64,000 nt of DNA from Pseudomonas frederiksbergensis (GCF_003732665.1 NZ_MOBP01000012.1:494325-558324), one strand, 5' to 3'. Shown: positions 9,297-19,120, counted from the first letter of the stretch. The notes: generated by a model from the letters alone, not told the origin. Numbers and translations: made by a program.

Positions 9297-10214
9297 ATGG
9301 CAACGGATATTCAGGATTTGTTGGCCTTCGTGGCCGTCGTAAACGCTGGCGGATTTCGCGAGGGCTCTCGGGCCAGTGGAAAATCGGCTTCAAGCCTAAG
9401 CGATGCAGTGCGGCGCATTGAAGCGCGTCTGAGCGTACGTCTGCTCAATCGAACGACCCGCAGCGTGGTGCCGACCGAGGCAGGGGCGCGTTTGATGGAG
9501 CGTATCGTGCCGGCGCTTGGCGAGGTTGAGTCCGCGCTGGATGTGGTCAACGACTTCCGCGGCCGCCCCTCCGGCACCTTGAGGCTTAACGTCCCCATCA
9601 GCGCGGCACGCCTGACGTTGCCGGCGATCATCACGCCTTTTTTGCAAACCTATCCGGATATTCGCCTGGAGGTGGTCGCCGATGAAAGCTTCGTCGACAT
9701 GCTCGCGGCGGGTTGCGACGCGGGTATTCGCTACGATGATCGCCTCGAGCAGGACATGATCGCCGTCCCCATCGGCCCACGATTTCAGCGCTTCGCCACT
9801 GCGGCAGCTCCGTCCTACCTGAACGCCAGAGGTCGCCCCGAGCATCCACAGGACTTGCTCGAACACGCTTGCCTGCGCGGCAGGTTTCCCAGCGGCGCCA
9901 TGCCGCTTTGGGAATATGAACGTGACGGCGAAATTATCCGCATCGACCCTACCGGGCCTTTGATCGTCAGGATTGGCGGCGCGGTCGATTTGGCGGTACA
10001 GGCCGCCATCGATGGCTTGGGGATTGTTTATCTGTTCGAGGACTGGCTGCAACCTTACCTGGACAGCGGCGCACTTGAGCCAGTGCTCGAACCTTGGTGG
10101 CAGCGTTTTACCGGGCCATTTCTTTATTATCCCGGACGCCGCTACCTGCCCTCCCCGCTTCGGGCATTTGTAGACTTTATTCAAGCAGACGCGCCAGGCC
10201 GGACGAACCGATAG
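9297..10214 (+). CDS. LysR-family transcriptional regulator
   Basis: A 305-residue LysR: HTH at about 5-65 (LLAFVAVVNAGGFREGSRASGKSASS), then the effector domain starting near 95 (GTLRLNVPISAARLTLP). It belongs to the DNA-binding subgroup often divergent from and repressing oxidoreductases. Here the neighbour is the aldo/keto reductase, 98 bp away. Its 3' end overlaps the end of the convergent membrane-protein remnant by 34 bp. Confidence 0.88.
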   Translation: MATDIQDLLAFVAVVNAGGFREGSRASGKSASSLSDAVRRIEARLSVRLLNRTTRSVVPTEAGARLMERIVPALGEVESALDVVNDFRGRPSGTLRLNVPISAARLTLPAIITPFLQTYPDIRLEVVADESFVDMLAAGCDAGIRYDDRLEQDMIAVPIGPRFQRFATAAAPSYLNARGRPEHPQDLLEHACLRGRFPSGAMPLWEYERDGEIIRIDPTGPLIVRIGGAVDLAVQAAIDGLGIVYLFEDWLQPYLDSGALEPVLEPWWQRFTGPFLYYPGRRYLPSPLRAFVDFIQADAPGRTNR

Positions 10215-10450
10215 AGGGTCACGCAGTAGAACAACAGCGCCAGCGCCGCCAGCATGCCGACCACCACCAATCCGAACAGGCCGCCGACCAAAATCCCCAG
10301 CAGTGCTCCGGCGCCAATGCCGACGTTATAGATTCCCCAACACATCACCAGGCACCCAGTGACGCGCCAACTGCCATAACTACGAGTAATTCCAGAAAGG
10401 TGGCTGCACATCGTCAGACCTGTAAGGCCCAACAGGGAGCAAGAAAGCAC
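10181..10450 (-). pseudogene. Membrane protein tail, possibly MFS transporter remnant
   Basis: An 89-residue frame with two strongly hydrophobic segments. The sequence WGIYNVGIGAGALLGILVGG resembles the loop and helix 11 of sugar- or drug-efflux MFS permeases. It ends in VTLYRFVRPGASA and lacks the other helices, so it is either a truncated transporter or a small unknown membrane protein. The 227 bp between it and the next gene (10451-10677) hold nothing I recognise. Confidence 0.35.
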
Positions 10451-10677
10451 AACACGAAGGGTGCAATTGAGGGAGCAAGATAATAATCCTTCCCCAAATT
10501 GAGGACAGCTGCATAGACGAACCTAAGCTACTTGGCCGAGGCTCACGTAGGTATCATCAGCACAAGACGGATCGAGGAGAAATGACATCTCCTGAGCCCC
10601 CCCTATGGCAGCATTACCGAAAACTTCAACACTAGTGTAGACCTTAAAAAAGCGTCCCAGCGACTACCTAGGGGGCG

Positions 10678-11460
10678 TTAAGCTCCACCACGCGTGGCTC
10701 GCCGCATGCGGTCCGGGCTACTGCCCATAAACTGGTGGAACATGGCAATAAAGGCTGAAGCATTGTTGTAACTCAAGCGCCGAGCTATTTCTTCAACTGA
10801 AACTCCTCGGTCCAATAATGACAGTGCTGTTGTCAGCTTGAGGCGTTGGCGCCATTCATGAAAGGAAATACCCGTCTCGGCTTTCCACCACCGCGATAGC
10901 GTTCGTTCGGTGGTGCCGACGATCTCCGCCCATTGGCCCAGCGCCCTCCGATCACCTGGTTCCAACTGGAGGGCAGTTATAATGGTTGCAATCTCAGGAG
11001 TGTTCGACAGCGGCAAATAACTGTCGAACCGAGGAGCCAACTGCAATTGATCGATCAATACGTCGGACAAACGCTTGTCCATCGAACTATGAGGCAGGTT
11101 AACGCAGCGAATCTCCAAGTCTGTCGTTATTGCCTTGAAAATGCTACTGAGTAGAAGTGTACAAGGTTGGTCCGGCAATTCGGAGCATCGGCTTAGTTCC
11201 ACGTAGAGCGCAGCGTAGCAAATGTCCTGGTTGACGCTAGAGTGGTGTTCGATATCAGGCGGTATCCAGATGGCGTAGGCCGGGGGTGAAAGAAAAGACT
11301 TGCCCTCTATTGTCAATTCTACGACGCCACTGATGGAGTAAAGTAACTTTCCCCATGGAAACCTTCGCGATGGAAAGTGGGTGCCCGCCGGGAAGTCAGC
11401 GATTCGAAAAGAAATCGGTTCCGGTGGAAGGCCGATCAATCCGGTTTGCTCCGATGGCAT
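10678..11460 (-). CDS. AraC-family regulator (cupin N-terminus, NimR-like)
   Basis: A 260-residue regulator: N-terminal cupin (FPWGKLLYSISGVVELTIEG, AIWIPPDIEHHS) and C-terminal AraC double HTH (ALGQWAEIVGTTERTLSRWW and VSVEEIARRLSYNNASAFIAMF). The architecture fits the NimR/YdcN-like subgroup that usually controls an adjacent exporter or enzyme. It is followed upstream (118 bp away, same strand) by a carboxylesterase, its most obvious partner. Confidence 0.85.
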   Translation of the reverse strand: MPSEQTGLIGLPPEPISFRIADFPAGTHFPSRRFPWGKLLYSISGVVELTIEGKSFLSPPAYAIWIPPDIEHHSSVNQDICYAALYVELSRCSELPDQPCTLLLSSIFKAITTDLEIRCVNLPHSSMDKRLSDVLIDQLQLAPRFDSYLPLSNTPEIATIITALQLEPGDRRALGQWAEIVGTTERTLSRWWKAETGISFHEWRQRLKLTTALSLLDRGVSVEEIARRLSYNNASAFIAMFHQFMGSSPDRMRRATRGGA

Positions 11461-11578
11461 GCCTTCTACTCACTCGCCTTTGCTTTCCATCAGTATTATA
11501 CATGGGGCGGCCATTTTCCAGCCTGACGCTACGCTACTCACTTAAAGACTCGGCACGCGAGCGTCAGAAAAATTGAAG

Positions 11579-13234
11579 CTAGTGTTCGGTCTGCTGGGTT
11601 TGCCGAAGGTTCGCGACCAACAATCTTTCAAGCGCGAGGACTCCCGAAGCACCACCCCCTTCAACAGCCAGTTTTTCTCTACTGAGTAGATCACTCACCG
11701 TCCTGACTTCCTCGCCAAACCAAAGGATATTGGGCTCCTCGGCCCGATACTCAAGCCAATCACCATCGGCAGCTCCGGTAGCAATGAAGCTGGAATAGTG
11801 CCGCCCCATTTGTGCTGACGACTGCTCCATGGCATTGCGATCAATACCTTCAAAAGAGGGAAAGCAGGCCAAATCTAAGGCAGTCATATTACGAAATAGG
11901 AAGGGTATATTTCCGGTGTGAACAGCGCGAAGTTCGCCGCCTACACCTGGTAAGTCAAACGAGAACTGGTAGACGTATGTCCGGGCGCCCTGTTTCGACA
12001 AATTGTCGGCAATGGCAAGAGAGGGGTACTTGAAATAGACGAACGACATGATATCGGAAAGACAATGCCCCTCAGGATGGCCGGGATGCAGACGCTCGTA
12101 GCACTCCAATACTTTACTGGCTTTGTCAGCGAATATCTGCCTCAGGACATTCAAGACATCTTCCCTGCTGCCCTCCTTAACTGTCTTTGAGTGACCACGA
12201 AAGAACTGCCATTCGTCCTTGGCAAAGCCAATCATCACCTCCGCTGGAGGTGCCGGAAGTGCTTCGGTCGATAACCGGATCGCGGGAGAAACCTCGACAA
12301 GGGGGCCACCTGCCACCGCACCCAAAGGGCGCCAAGCGATGGCCATGTCCGCCGCAAAATAGCGCCCCATGATGTTTTGTACAGCCAACAAACGCTCGGG
12401 ATCAATGTGCGCGAGCTCACTGATATCGGTGAGGCCGAGCAGCTCAATATACTTTAACGCCACCCACTTGGCTTCTGGCAACTGCTGTGTGCACCAAGGG
12501 TTGAAAGGTGTAAGTGACTGAAGAATTGCACGTCGATACAGGCCGGCCGACTCGCTCATGCAAAGTAGATGAGATACCGCAGTAGCTCCCGCTGACTCGC
12601 CACCGATGGTGATGTTGTCTGGGTCACCACCGAAAGCCTGAATGTTATGGTGGACCCAACGAAGAGCTGCCAGTTGGTCCTGAACCCCGAGATTGATCGC
12701 CTCATTAAAACGATCATCCAGCAGACCGAAATGAACCCAACCCAACGCTCCCAACCGATTATTGGGTCGCACAACAATCATCCCGGTTTCCCGCGCCAGG
12801 TTCTCACCCCGCTCAAGTACGAAGGAACCTGAACTAACGACGTTGGCGCCACCGTGATAATACACATAGACCGGGCAGCCCGCCTCAGGCTTCTGCTCGG
12901 GGACCCAAATATCAAGATACAAGCAGTCTTCGCTGGCCAAGGGCTGTTCGTATGTTGCACCCACATAAGGAGGCCAGGCCATCAATCCCGTAACACCTGG
13001 ATCCATCTGCGCGATATGTTCCTGCACCCGTTGCTGATTGTTCCGATTGGTCTGCAATGACGCAGGGCTGGCAAATTTCGCATTGCGTATATCGGTCCAT
13101 GGAACTACCGGGCGCGGAGCTTTGAAGCGAAGATCACCTACGGGCGCAGCAGCGTACGGCACACCTCTAAATACAGTAACGCCGTCGATCGTTGATCCCA
13201 TCAGAGGGCCATCTGCAGTTTGTATGATTAACAT
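11579..13234 (-). CDS. Type B carboxylesterase
   Basis: A 551-residue alpha/beta-hydrolase. It shows the type B signatures VFRGVPYAAAPVGDLRF near the N-terminus, EDCLYLDIWVPE, the oxyanion-hole YYHGGANV, and the nucleophile GGESAG with Ser near 214. A late AVHTGNIPFLF supplies the catalytic His. It should hydrolyse carboxylic esters in the cytosol, as no signal peptide is seen. Two upstream in-frame starts exist; I chose 13234 because GGAG stands 6 bases before it and the family homology starts there. Confidence 0.88.
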   Translation of the reverse strand: MLIIQTADGPLMGSTIDGVTVFRGVPYAAAPVGDLRFKAPRPVVPWTDIRNAKFASPASLQTNRNNQQRVQEHIAQMDPGVTGLMAWPPYVGATYEQPLASEDCLYLDIWVPEQKPEAGCPVYVYYHGGANVVSSGSFVLERGENLARETGMIVVRPNNRLGALGWVHFGLLDDRFNEAINLGVQDQLAALRWVHHNIQAFGGDPDNITIGGESAGATAVSHLLCMSESAGLYRRAILQSLTPFNPWCTQQLPEAKWVALKYIELLGLTDISELAHIDPERLLAVQNIMGRYFAADMAIAWRPLGAVAGGPLVEVSPAIRLSTEALPAPPAEVMIGFAKDEWQFFRGHSKTVKEGSREDVLNVLRQIFADKASKVLECYERLHPGHPEGHCLSDIMSFVYFKYPSLAIADNLSKQGARTYVYQFSFDLPGVGGELRAVHTGNIPFLFRNMTALDLACFPSFEGIDRNAMEQSSAQMGRHYSSFIATGAADGDWLEYRAEEPNILWFGEEVRTVSDLLSREKLAVEGGGASGVLALERLLVANLRQTQQTEH

Positions 13235-13288
13235 AGAGCGCTCCATAAAAATTATTTGGCAAAGCGAAACCAGACCTTCAGCTGTCAA

Positions 13289-13630
13289 ATCGACATAAAC
13301 TCAACTTGATAGCTTCGGAGGCATCGGCTGGTATATCAGTGGAGCCAGGAACTCCTGACAAGGTGTTGCTACAAGAGTAGGAGCACCCCTCATTGGGCAC
13401 AACAAGTACTATCTGCCATTGATGCCGAGTCGAAGCCAAGCAGCCGTTTGTGAGGGTCGCTAATGTCATTACAAGTCGAATTGATACTTCGCAGCTCTAA
13501 CCTTTTGAGAAGTAATTGCTCTGCAATTTAAATGCGACCTAGCGGAGTCTTTTTTAAGTATTTTAGAAGGGTGTCCTGAAGTTTGTGTAAACGGTCATTA
13601 GGCGCACACTGCCGTTCCCAAGAAGTCTCA
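13289..13630. other. Intergenic; left end of a dead IS256 element
   Basis: No gene is seen. A segment near 13566-13590 (GGGTGTCCTGAAGTTTGTGT) has the form of an IS256-family terminal inverted repeat and precedes the transposase remnant. The rest (13289-13560) shows no recognisable signal. Confidence 0.4.
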
Positions 13631-14095
13631 ATGACCGAGCCCAAGCGCACCAAACGAGTCAAACCCGATCCTGAACTGGTAAAGCTGACCGACAGCCTGT
13701 TGGCCAATTCCCGAAAACCCGAAGATCTGATCGGCGAAAATGGTCTGCTCAAACAGCTCACCAAGATGCTTGTCGAGCGGGCCCTGGAAGCTGAAATGAC
13801 CTCGCGCCTTGGTCATAACAAGAGCGCCGCAGTTACAAACGCTGAAGGAAATGCTCGCAACGGGCACAGCGGTAAATGCTCAAGGGAGATTTTTGCGAGG
13901 TGCCGCGGGAGATTCCCCGTGACCGCCAAGGCATGTTCGAGCCCCAGCTCATTTCCAAACATCAGACACGCTGGACCGGCTTCGACGACAAGGACATTTC
14001 GCTGTACGCCCGAGGGATGACCGTTTGGGAAATCCAGGGGCATTTGCAGGAGATGTACGGCACCGCGGTCTCCCCCAGCCTCATCTCGCGACTTG
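13631..14095 (+). pseudogene. IS256-family transposase, N-terminal fragment, frameshifted
   Basis: The first frame (MTEPKRTKRVKPDPELVKLT, LVERALEAEMTSRLGHNKSA, NARNGHSGK) is the start of an IS256 mutator-type transposase. A frameshift near 13875 moves the match to a second frame: VPREIPRDRQGMFEPQLISK, GFDDKDISLYARGMTVWEIQ, HLQEMYGTAVSPSLIS. The DDE catalytic core is gone. Homology stops at about 14090, where IS66 TnpC sequence begins. Confidence 0.85.
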
Positions 14096-14225
14096 ATCGA
14101 CACCGGTATCGCAGCCATCGAAGCTGAGCTTGAAGCGCTGCAACCGACGCCCGTTGAAGGCAAAGCTCGCCACCAGCCCAAGCGAGCTGCACTGCCAGCA
14201 CAGTTCCCTCTCACCGGCCCTCCGT
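14096..14225 (+). pseudogene. IS66 TnpC internal fragment fused to IS256
   Basis: The stretch reads IAAIEAELEALQP, then KPKR-like QPKRAALPAQFP. This matches the TnpC N-terminal linker of the IS66 copy at 25-27 kb (LEAIEAELDALRP ... PKRAPLPPQFP). The zinc-finger-like CxCG region expected next is absent. It is a fragment joined directly to the IS256 remnant. Confidence 0.7.
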
Positions 14226-14259
14226 CCACGCCGCAGTTCGAGGAAGCATGGCAACGGGG

Positions 14260-14575
14260 TTATCTCCGGCTGGGATCGAGCCGGGCCGGATGCTGTTCGT
14301 TCGGCGTCAAAGGCAAGAAGCACATACGGGTGTGGAGTTGCCCAACGGCTGCTGCGGCCGACACAGCGTCGATATCGCGCTCAATTTTGGTCACCGCTTT
14401 CACTGACACCAAAGTGAACATCGAAATCGCCCCGTTTGCTGCCTTGATCGGAATGGTAATGCCGGAGCGGATTCCGAAGTGGGCCGCTGGTATAGAAGGC
14501 TCGCTTCGCTTTGGAGAGGCGAGGTACTTCCTGGTTTGCACTCCAAGTAAACGTCTGTCTTAAGGACTTCGAGCG
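14260..14575 (-). pseudogene. LuxR-type quorum-sensing regulator fragment
   Basis: On the minus strand HFGIRSGITIPIKAANGAIS and VTKIERDIDAVSAAAAVGQL are the end of an autoinducer-binding domain. An adjacent frame gives RLSKAKRAFY, the segment normally just before it. The HTH domain is missing and frames are broken, so it is dead. The sequence resembles rhizobial acyl-homoserine-lactone receptors and marks the start of a block of alphaproteobacterial appearance. Confidence 0.65.
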
Positions 14576-14642
14576 TTTGCCAACGGGATCGACGGCCTAA
14601 AAATTTCGCTGGAAGTAGGTCGAGCGCCATTCGGGATGATAG

Positions 14643-14760
14643 TTGGACGCAGCAATGCGTATGGCCGAGCCGGATGTACAGATAAGCGTATCCGCTGAAG
14701 CCAGCTTGGTCGGTGAAATCCGCAAGGGCTTGCTAGAGGTCGCTTTCGTCGCCCTTTGTT
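14643..14760 (+). pseudogene. Possible LysR effector-domain fragment
   Basis: The short frame reads EPDVQISVSAEASLVGEIRK, then GLLEVAFVA. This resembles the P-(D/E)-V...G.LDVA strand-helix unit at the start of a LysR substrate-binding domain. Nothing before or after it completes a gene. 14761-14943 shows no further content. Confidence 0.3.
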
Positions 14761-14943
14761 GCAGCGAGATCTATAAGCTTGTCCAGCCAGCCCTGCATAT
14801 AACACTCAGTTTTGATGGTCAGGTGGAACAGGTTAAGGGAGCCTCCGGACGTTTATTATAATCGCCTGACAAAAGACTTAGTTTGCATCATTGCGATTAT
14901 GAACTGGGCAATTGATCACTGCGCGTGCTTCCAGCGCCAAAGG

Positions 14944-16377
14944 TCACGATTGCGTATATGCGGTTTTGACTACGGTAAAAAACTCGGCGGCATATTTGCC
15001 CTGTTCGCGCGAGCCGAAGGAGGAAGCCTTACGGCCGCCGAATGGCACGTGAAAATCGACGCCGGCCGTCGGCAGGTTGACCATCACCATGCCGGCTTCC
15101 GAATTGCGCTTGAAGTGCGTTGCATGCTTCAGGCTCGTCGTGGCGATCCCTGCCGACAGGCCGAACGGCGTGTCGTTGGCCATGGCGAGCGCTTCCTCGT
15201 AATCCTTGACCCGGATGACCGAGACGACCGGGCCGAAGATTTCTTCGCGGCTGATGCGCATCTGGTTGGTGGCTTCGGTAAACAGCGTCGGCTGCAGGTA
15301 GAAGCCTGGATTGTCGCGGCTGATCGTCTCGCCGCCGAAGGCTAGCTTGGCGCCTTCCTGTTTACCGATAGCGATATAGTCGGTGTCGATGGCAAGCTGG
15401 CGCTCATCGACGACCGGACCGATATGGGTGCCAGATTTCAAAGCGTCATCGACCACCAGAGTCTTTAGTTTCTCAGTGAGTGCAGCCACGAACTTGTCGT
15501 GAATGCCTTCAGTGACGATCAGGCGCGAAGAGGCCGTGCAGCGTTGGCCGGTCGAGAAGAAGCCGGAATTGGCTGCTGCCTCGACAGCGACGGTGAGGTC
15601 GGCATCATTGAGAATGACCATCGGGTTCTTGCCACCCATTTCTAGCTGGAACTTGCGGTTATGCTCGATCGAGGCGGAGGCGACGCGTTTTCCCGTGCCG
15701 GTTGATCCAGTAAAGGTGATCCCGGCAAGATCCGGGCTGTCGAGCATGGCCTGGCCGACGACCGAGCCCTTGCCCATGACGAGGTTGAGCACGCCCTTCG
15801 GCAGGCCGGCGCGATGAAGGATATCGACGATTGCCCAAGCGCTGCCAGGCACCAGTTCGGCCGGCTTGAAGACGACAGTGTTCCCGTAGCAAAGCGCTGG
15901 CGCGATCTTCCAGGCTGGAATAGCGATCGGGAAGTTCCACGGCGTGATGATGCCGATGACGCCAATGGCCTCGCGGGTGATCTCGACGCCGATGTTCGGG
16001 CGCACCGACGGAAGCACTTCGCCGGCAAGGCGAAGCACTTCGCCAGCAAAGAAATCGAAAATCTGCGCCGAACGGATGGTCTCGCCTATCGCTTCAGGCA
16101 ATGTCTTGCCTTCTTCGCGGGCCAAAAGCATGCCAAGCTCGTCCTTGCGAGCAAGGATTTCGTCGGCAGTCTTCTTCAGAATGGTATGACGTTCGAGGAT
16201 GCCCGAGCGCGACCAGGCCGGGAAGGCAGCCTTGGCAGCGGCGATGGCGGTCCTCGTGTCATCGCCGCTTCCCGTTGCGTAAAGCCCGACCACATCCTTT
16301 GTGTTGGAAGGATTGATATTCGGGACTCCGTGTCTGCCGACCCATTCGCCTGCAATCAAGTTTTTGTATAGATGCAC
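14944..16377 (-). CDS. NAD(P)-dependent aldehyde dehydrogenase, 2-oxoglutarate semialdehyde dehydrogenase-like
   Basis: A 477-residue ALDH with Asn148 (TPWNFP), the cofactor loop FTGSTGTGK (222-230), general base Glu246 (LEMGGKN) and catalytic Cys280 (GQRCTASS). The N-terminus (NLIAGEWV) and overall sequence are of the type that oxidises 2-oxoglutarate semialdehyde in pentose and sugar-acid pathways. The start is GTG with GGGAAG 7 bases upstream. The gene lies in the same direction as an aminotransferase and an AraD1-type dehydratase whose product would be this enzyme's substrate. The sequence is GC-rich and alphaproteobacterial in flavour. Confidence 0.85.
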   Translation of the reverse strand: MHLYKNLIAGEWVGRHGVPNINPSNTKDVVGLYATGSGDDTRTAIAAAKAAFPAWSRSGILERHTILKKTADEILARKDELGMLLAREEGKTLPEAIGETIRSAQIFDFFAGEVLRLAGEVLPSVRPNIGVEITREAIGVIGIITPWNFPIAIPAWKIAPALCYGNTVVFKPAELVPGSAWAIVDILHRAGLPKGVLNLVMGKGSVVGQAMLDSPDLAGITFTGSTGTGKRVASASIEHNRKFQLEMGGKNPMVILNDADLTVAVEAAANSGFFSTGQRCTASSRLIVTEGIHDKFVAALTEKLKTLVVDDALKSGTHIGPVVDERQLAIDTDYIAIGKQEGAKLAFGGETISRDNPGFYLQPTLFTEATNQMRISREEIFGPVVSVIRVKDYEEALAMANDTPFGLSAGIATTSLKHATHFKRNSEAGMVMVNLPTAGVDFHVPFGGRKASSFGSREQGKYAAEFFTVVKTAYTQS

Positions 16378-16482
16378 AGTCTGTCTTCCCTTTAAATTCG
16401 CGTGCAGTTTGACGCTGCGCCACGGGGGCGGTTAGATAAGAAGTCTCTGTAAAGACTTGGCGCCTGTTGCGGCATAGGGCAT

Positions 16483-17793
16483 TTAGCTGGAGTGTACGGG
16501 TTCAAAACTTTCGCTCGCGATGAGCTGAGCAACCTCGCCAAACGCCCTCAATGTTTGCTGCACATCCAACTCGTCATGAGCGAGCGAAATATAGAATTTG
16601 CTGTCAGCTTTGAGCACGCCTCTTTCGAGAAGCAACGAGTTAAACTTACGAGCAATGGCACCATTTGACGAAAGCGTCGCACGATAGTCATCAATTTTAG
16701 TGCTATCGGTAAAGTAGACATCGAACATAACGTCTTCCCCCTTAACGACTGCGGGAATCTTCGCCTCTGCAAGGCTTTTCTCCAATCCAGCGCGGATTCT
16801 GTGGCCTGTAGCACGTATCTTCTCGTAGGCACCTGGACGCTTCAAAATATCGAGCGTCGCAAGTCCCGCGACCGCTGCTATTGGGTTGCCACTTAACGTC
16901 CCAATCTGAGGCAGGTATGCTTTCGAGCCGGACTTCGCGCTGTCGAAATGCGCCATGATCTCTTCTCGCCCTGCGATAGCAGAGAGCGGATACCCTCCGC
17001 CGACTATTTTACCAAGGGTGCATAGATCTGGGATTACCCCATAATATTCCTGAGCCCCACCGTAGGCCAGACGGAAACCTGTGACCACCTCGTCGAAGAT
17101 GAGCACAATTCCATATTCGGATGTTATGTCGCGCAACCCCTGCAAGAAACCAGGAGACGGCGGTAGAAGGCGCTGCATGGGCTCCACAATTACCCCTGCA
17201 AGATCCTCATGGTGTTTGTGGATGAGGTCCCGCGCAGCGCCAATATCGTTAAAGGGCGCGACAATTATCTCCCCTTGAACGGATGCCGGGATGCCTGCTG
17301 AATCGGGTATTCCATGCTCAGAATTGCTTGCCCGGGTGGGCCACAAACTCATCAAGGCATAATCGCTCATGCCATGATAACCGCCCTCGAATTTCAAGAT
17401 TTTGCTTCGCTTGCGGTAAGCCCTCGCCAGGCGCATCGCATATGCGTCCGCTTCTGTGCCAGTGCTTGCGAAACGCACTTGATCCGCGCATGGTAAAGCA
17501 TCCGCGATTACGGCTGCCAGCTTGATACCATGCTCGTTATTGACGAAAAAAGTAGAACCACGGGCTATTTGCCCCGTCACCGCCGCATTTACTTCAGGAT
17601 GCGCATGGCCCACAACCATGGGGCCGGAACCCAATAGAAAGTCGACATATTCGTTGCCACTTACGTCCCAAACCCTGCCACCACGACCTTCACGCATAAT
17701 GATGTCGCTTGCCATGTTACCGAACGAGCCGGCAGGCATAACTTTGCCGGCGATCTCCCTCAGTTGCCGTTCTTCGATGCCATCGTTCGCCAT
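16483..17793 (-). CDS. Class III aminotransferase (glutamate-1-semialdehyde aminomutase-like)
   Basis: A 436-residue PLP enzyme with PLP-binding Asp234 (LIFDEVVTGFR) and Schiff-base Lys262 (LGKIVGGGYP). It follows the GSA-aminomutase-like branch (SGNEYVDFLLGSGPMVVGHA) used by many catabolic omega-amino or amino-sugar transaminases, so heme synthesis is unlikely here. It may transfer an amino group from the imported substrate, producing a carbonyl compound for the ALDH. AGGT lies upstream of the ATG. Order on the minus strand: hydrolase, AraD1, this gene, ALDH. Confidence 0.82.
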   Translation of the reverse strand: MANDGIEERQLREIAGKVMPAGSFGNMASDIIMREGRGGRVWDVSGNEYVDFLLGSGPMVVGHAHPEVNAAVTGQIARGSTFFVNNEHGIKLAAVIADALPCADQVRFASTGTEADAYAMRLARAYRKRSKILKFEGGYHGMSDYALMSLWPTRASNSEHGIPDSAGIPASVQGEIIVAPFNDIGAARDLIHKHHEDLAGVIVEPMQRLLPPSPGFLQGLRDITSEYGIVLIFDEVVTGFRLAYGGAQEYYGVIPDLCTLGKIVGGGYPLSAIAGREEIMAHFDSAKSGSKAYLPQIGTLSGNPIAAVAGLATLDILKRPGAYEKIRATGHRIRAGLEKSLAEAKIPAVVKGEDVMFDVYFTDSTKIDDYRATLSSNGAIARKFNSLLLERGVLKADSKFYISLAHDELDVQQTLRAFGEVAQLIASESFEPVHSS

Positions 17794-17919
17794 GGTTGAC
17801 CTCTCTCATTAATTTGAAAGCTGCTAACTCGTCACCGCTCGTGTGCGATGCGCGGGTCTCTGAATAGGATCGGCGTGCAATCGTCTGGTTAACTTATGAC
17901 GATTTTGCACGCCGTTAAA

Positions 17920-18915
17920 TCAAAGCTCGTTGACCTCAAATTTAATTGTTTCGGATGCGCGCATGGTGTTTCGGAGAGGTGTACCGAATAAGGGCACATC
18001 AATTTCGAAACGGTCGCCGGAGCGCGTTTCCAGGCCGCTGGCGCAGCTCAAAACCGCTGCTCCAAAAAAGTAGGCATGCAGATCGCCCGGACGGCGGAAC
18101 ATGTCGTAGCGAAAATGATGATGTTCGAGGTTGTGGATCGAATGAGACATGTTGCCTTCGCCACTTACGAACTCGTTAGACCATATTGGAACGCCATCTC
18201 TAACGATCCGGATGTCGCCACGGACATCGTCTGGCAGGGAGCCAATCAGCAACTCCGGGCCGATTGAACAAGCCCGCAGTTTTGAATGTGCCAGATAAAG
18301 ATAATTGATTGCCTCAGTGACCTGGTCTGAAAACTCGTTGCCAAGAGCAAAGCCAAGCCGCCAAGGATTGCCGTCCGGTCCAATCAAATAAAGGCCCACG
18401 ATCTCTGCCTCTTCGCCGCCAGCCAGCGCGAACGACGGTAGAGGTAGATCAGCTTCAGGAGCGACAACGCATGTGCCCACGCCTTTGAAAAACCACTCAG
18501 GTTGAACGCCTATCCCCTTATCAGTGGGCTTTCCACCCTCGATGCCCATTTTGAATATTTTCATTGAATCGGTCATCGGGGCGTCTGTCTCTCCATGAGA
18601 CAGCTCATGCATCTTGTCTCGTGCGTCGGCGCTGCCAATATGTGTGAGGCCAGTTCCGGTGATCCAAAAGCGCGCGGGTTCTGGGTGGTCGAGCGGAGAT
18701 AAAAGACGGCCTTCCGCAATGAGCGACTCAAGATCCACGGTGGTGTCGCTAACGCGCGCGTCAACCGCCTCAATGAGCGACTGTCCATTTATGATCGCGT
18801 CCCAAGCCAAACCGTACACACTCTCAGTGCCATGTAACCTATAAAAAGTGCTGGAATCGGCGGTCACGGCGACTCTTCGATCACCGGTTTTTTCTTTGAA
18901 CTGAATCAGTCTCAT
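17920..18915 (-). CDS. AraD1/GguC-family protein (2-keto-3-deoxy sugar acid dehydratase-like)
   Basis: 331 residues from the ATG at 18915 (MRLIQFKEKTGDRRVAV); the longer frame from 19002 crosses the operator and is not supported. The C-terminal half has the fumarylacetoacetase-like fold signatures of AraD1/GguC (GEEAEIVGLYLIG, ALGNEFSDQ, SIGPELLIG). AraD1 dehydrates L-2-keto-3-deoxypentonate to 2-oxoglutarate semialdehyde, which fits the ALDH two genes downstream. A LacI-type palindrome lies 93-106 bp before the start, suggesting repression by the neighbouring LacI protein. Confidence 0.8.
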   Translation of the reverse strand: MRLIQFKEKTGDRRVAVTADSSTFYRLHGTESVYGLAWDAIINGQSLIEAVDARVSDTTVDLESLIAEGRLLSPLDHPEPARFWITGTGLTHIGSADARDKMHELSHGETDAPMTDSMKIFKMGIEGGKPTDKGIGVQPEWFFKGVGTCVVAPEADLPLPSFALAGGEEAEIVGLYLIGPDGNPWRLGFALGNEFSDQVTEAINYLYLAHSKLRACSIGPELLIGSLPDDVRGDIRIVRDGVPIWSNEFVSGEGNMSHSIHNLEHHHFRYDMFRRPGDLHAYFFGAAVLSCASGLETRSGDRFEIDVPLFGTPLRNTMRASETIKFEVNEL

Positions 18916-19007
18916 AGTTCTTTCCCTTATCGATTTGAATACAGATGCACAAAGAACGAAGCTCGGAGCAGGTGGAACTGACGCGTTTTTGCATTGGTAC
19001 ATTTAAA

Positions 19008-19021
19008 ATTTAACGTTAAAT
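19008..19021. promoter_or_regulatory. LacI-type operator, upstream of AraD1 gene
   Basis: The perfect 14-base palindrome ATTTAACGTTAAAT has the central CG typical of LacI/GalR operators. It shares TTTAACGTTA with the sites at 20206 and 24004. Proposed target: the minus-strand genes AraD1, aminotransferase and ALDH. Confidence 0.65.
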
Positions 19022-19120
19022 CTAAATGCTAGTGTGCCCCACCATCGATGATTGATGCCTACAGCACGATTTGGAGGCCACGGCGACTTTTGCCGCCATG
19101 GCCAAGACAAAATGCGTACT

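Noticed and set aside
9535..10184. Long minus-strand frame opposite the LysR gene at 9297
   Set aside because: It is the shadow of a GC-rich LysR coding sequence, with atypical composition and no motif.
16483..17793. Heme-pathway hemL (glutamate-1-semialdehyde aminomutase)
   Set aside because: The context is catabolic and foreign-looking, and the sequence departs from HemL outside the PLP motifs.
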